A stretch of DNA of 6,769 nt from Nitrospirota bacterium (GTDB lineage Bacteria; Nitrospirota; Nitrospiria; Nitrospirales; UBA8639): positions 1 through 6,769 of the forward strand of contig JAOUQB010000132.1 in assembly GCA_029879555.1 (NCBI GenBank). The letters are read 5' to 3'. Under the pieces are notes generated by a model. The model was given only the letters and a program-made list of their open reading frames with translations, was not told where the DNA came from and ran no database searches. This document shows positions 6,738 to 6,769 of the stretch, one piece after another. How positions within the stretch are numbered: the first letter of the stretch is position 1; every line of letters starts with the position of its first letter. The position numbers and the translations under genes were made by a program.

Positions 6738-6751
6738 CCTGAAGCGTCAGG
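6738..6751 (+). other. Small hairpin after the protease gene
   Basis: CCTGA (6738-6742) can pair with TCAGG (6747-6751) around an AGCG loop. The stem is only five pairs and no run of T follows, so it does not look like an intrinsic terminator. It lies just before the ribosome binding site of the next frame. Confidence 0.25.
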
Positions 6752-6754
6752 GGT

Positions 6755-6760
6755 GAGGAG
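6755..6760 (+). promoter_or_regulatory. Ribosome binding site for a gene running off the right edge
   Basis: GAGGAG lies one base before ATG 6762 and six bases before GTG 6767. The six-base spacing favours GTG 6767, while pairing through GGGGTGAGG would suit ATG 6762. Either way it signals another gene just downstream in the same operon. Confidence 0.4.
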
Positions 6761-6761
6761 T

Positions 6762-6769
6762 ATGAAGTG
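6762..6769 (+). CDS. Possible start of a further downstream gene (partial)
   Basis: Only the first codons are present (ATG AAG TG), cut by the window edge. The frame is open back to GTG 6720, which overlaps the TGA stop of the protease gene as GTGA, so the real start could be 6720, 6732, 6753 or 6762. GTG 6767 would be a different frame. No product can be named. Its position right behind the protease suggests it belongs to the same operon. Confidence 0.3.

Noticed and set aside
6738..6751. Terminator after the protease gene
   Set aside because: Five-pair stem without a following T-run, and a new ribosome binding site begins right behind it.

Overview
The window carries one tightly packed plus-strand gene cluster (about 603 to the right edge) preceded by roughly 600 bases with no convincing gene. 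The proteins are those of a diderm (Gram-negative type) bacterium: an outer-membrane TolC-family channel with a lipoprotein-like signal, periplasmic adaptor proteins and an inner-membrane site-2-type metalloprotease. Base composition is moderate (about half G+C by eye) and looks even across all four genes, so nothing suggests a recently acquired mosaic. The lineage cannot be fixed from sequence alone. Nitrospirota or a proteobacterium would both fit, and this is only an impression.

Layout. Positions 1-602 are an apparently non-coding leader. Its left half holds short direct repeats, and positions 486-539 hold an unusually dense cluster of inverted repeats that could be an operator region. Two mutually exclusive hairpins lie directly in front of the first gene. 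Then come: (1) 603-2219, a TolC/OprM-type outer-membrane channel; (2) 2216-3073, a small exported membrane fusion (adaptor) protein; (3) 3125-4588, an unusual fusion of a cytoplasmic GAF-like domain, one transmembrane helix and a periplasmic HlyD-type adaptor; (4) 4588-6723, a polytopic M50 zinc metalloprotease with an intact HExxH site and a C-terminal periplasmic HlyD-type adaptor module. Genes 1/2 overlap (ATGA), genes 3/4 overlap by one base (TAATG), and the gap between 2 and 3 is short. No terminator is visible after gene 4. A further reading frame with a strong ribosome binding site begins at the very end of the window, so the operon probably continues.

How they may work together (inference). 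The set resembles a tripartite envelope-spanning exporter (TolC channel plus adaptors), but the usual energised inner-membrane partner, an ABC ATPase or an RND pump, is absent here. The inner-membrane component with a fused adaptor module is instead the M50 protease. The cluster may therefore encode a protease-coupled export apparatus in which the protease processes or hands over a peptide or surface protein, with the GAF-like domain as a cytoplasmic sensor or docking point. The substrate is not in the window. Related sets of M50 protease, HlyD adaptors and TolC are, as far as I recall, seen in other bacteria but poorly characterised.
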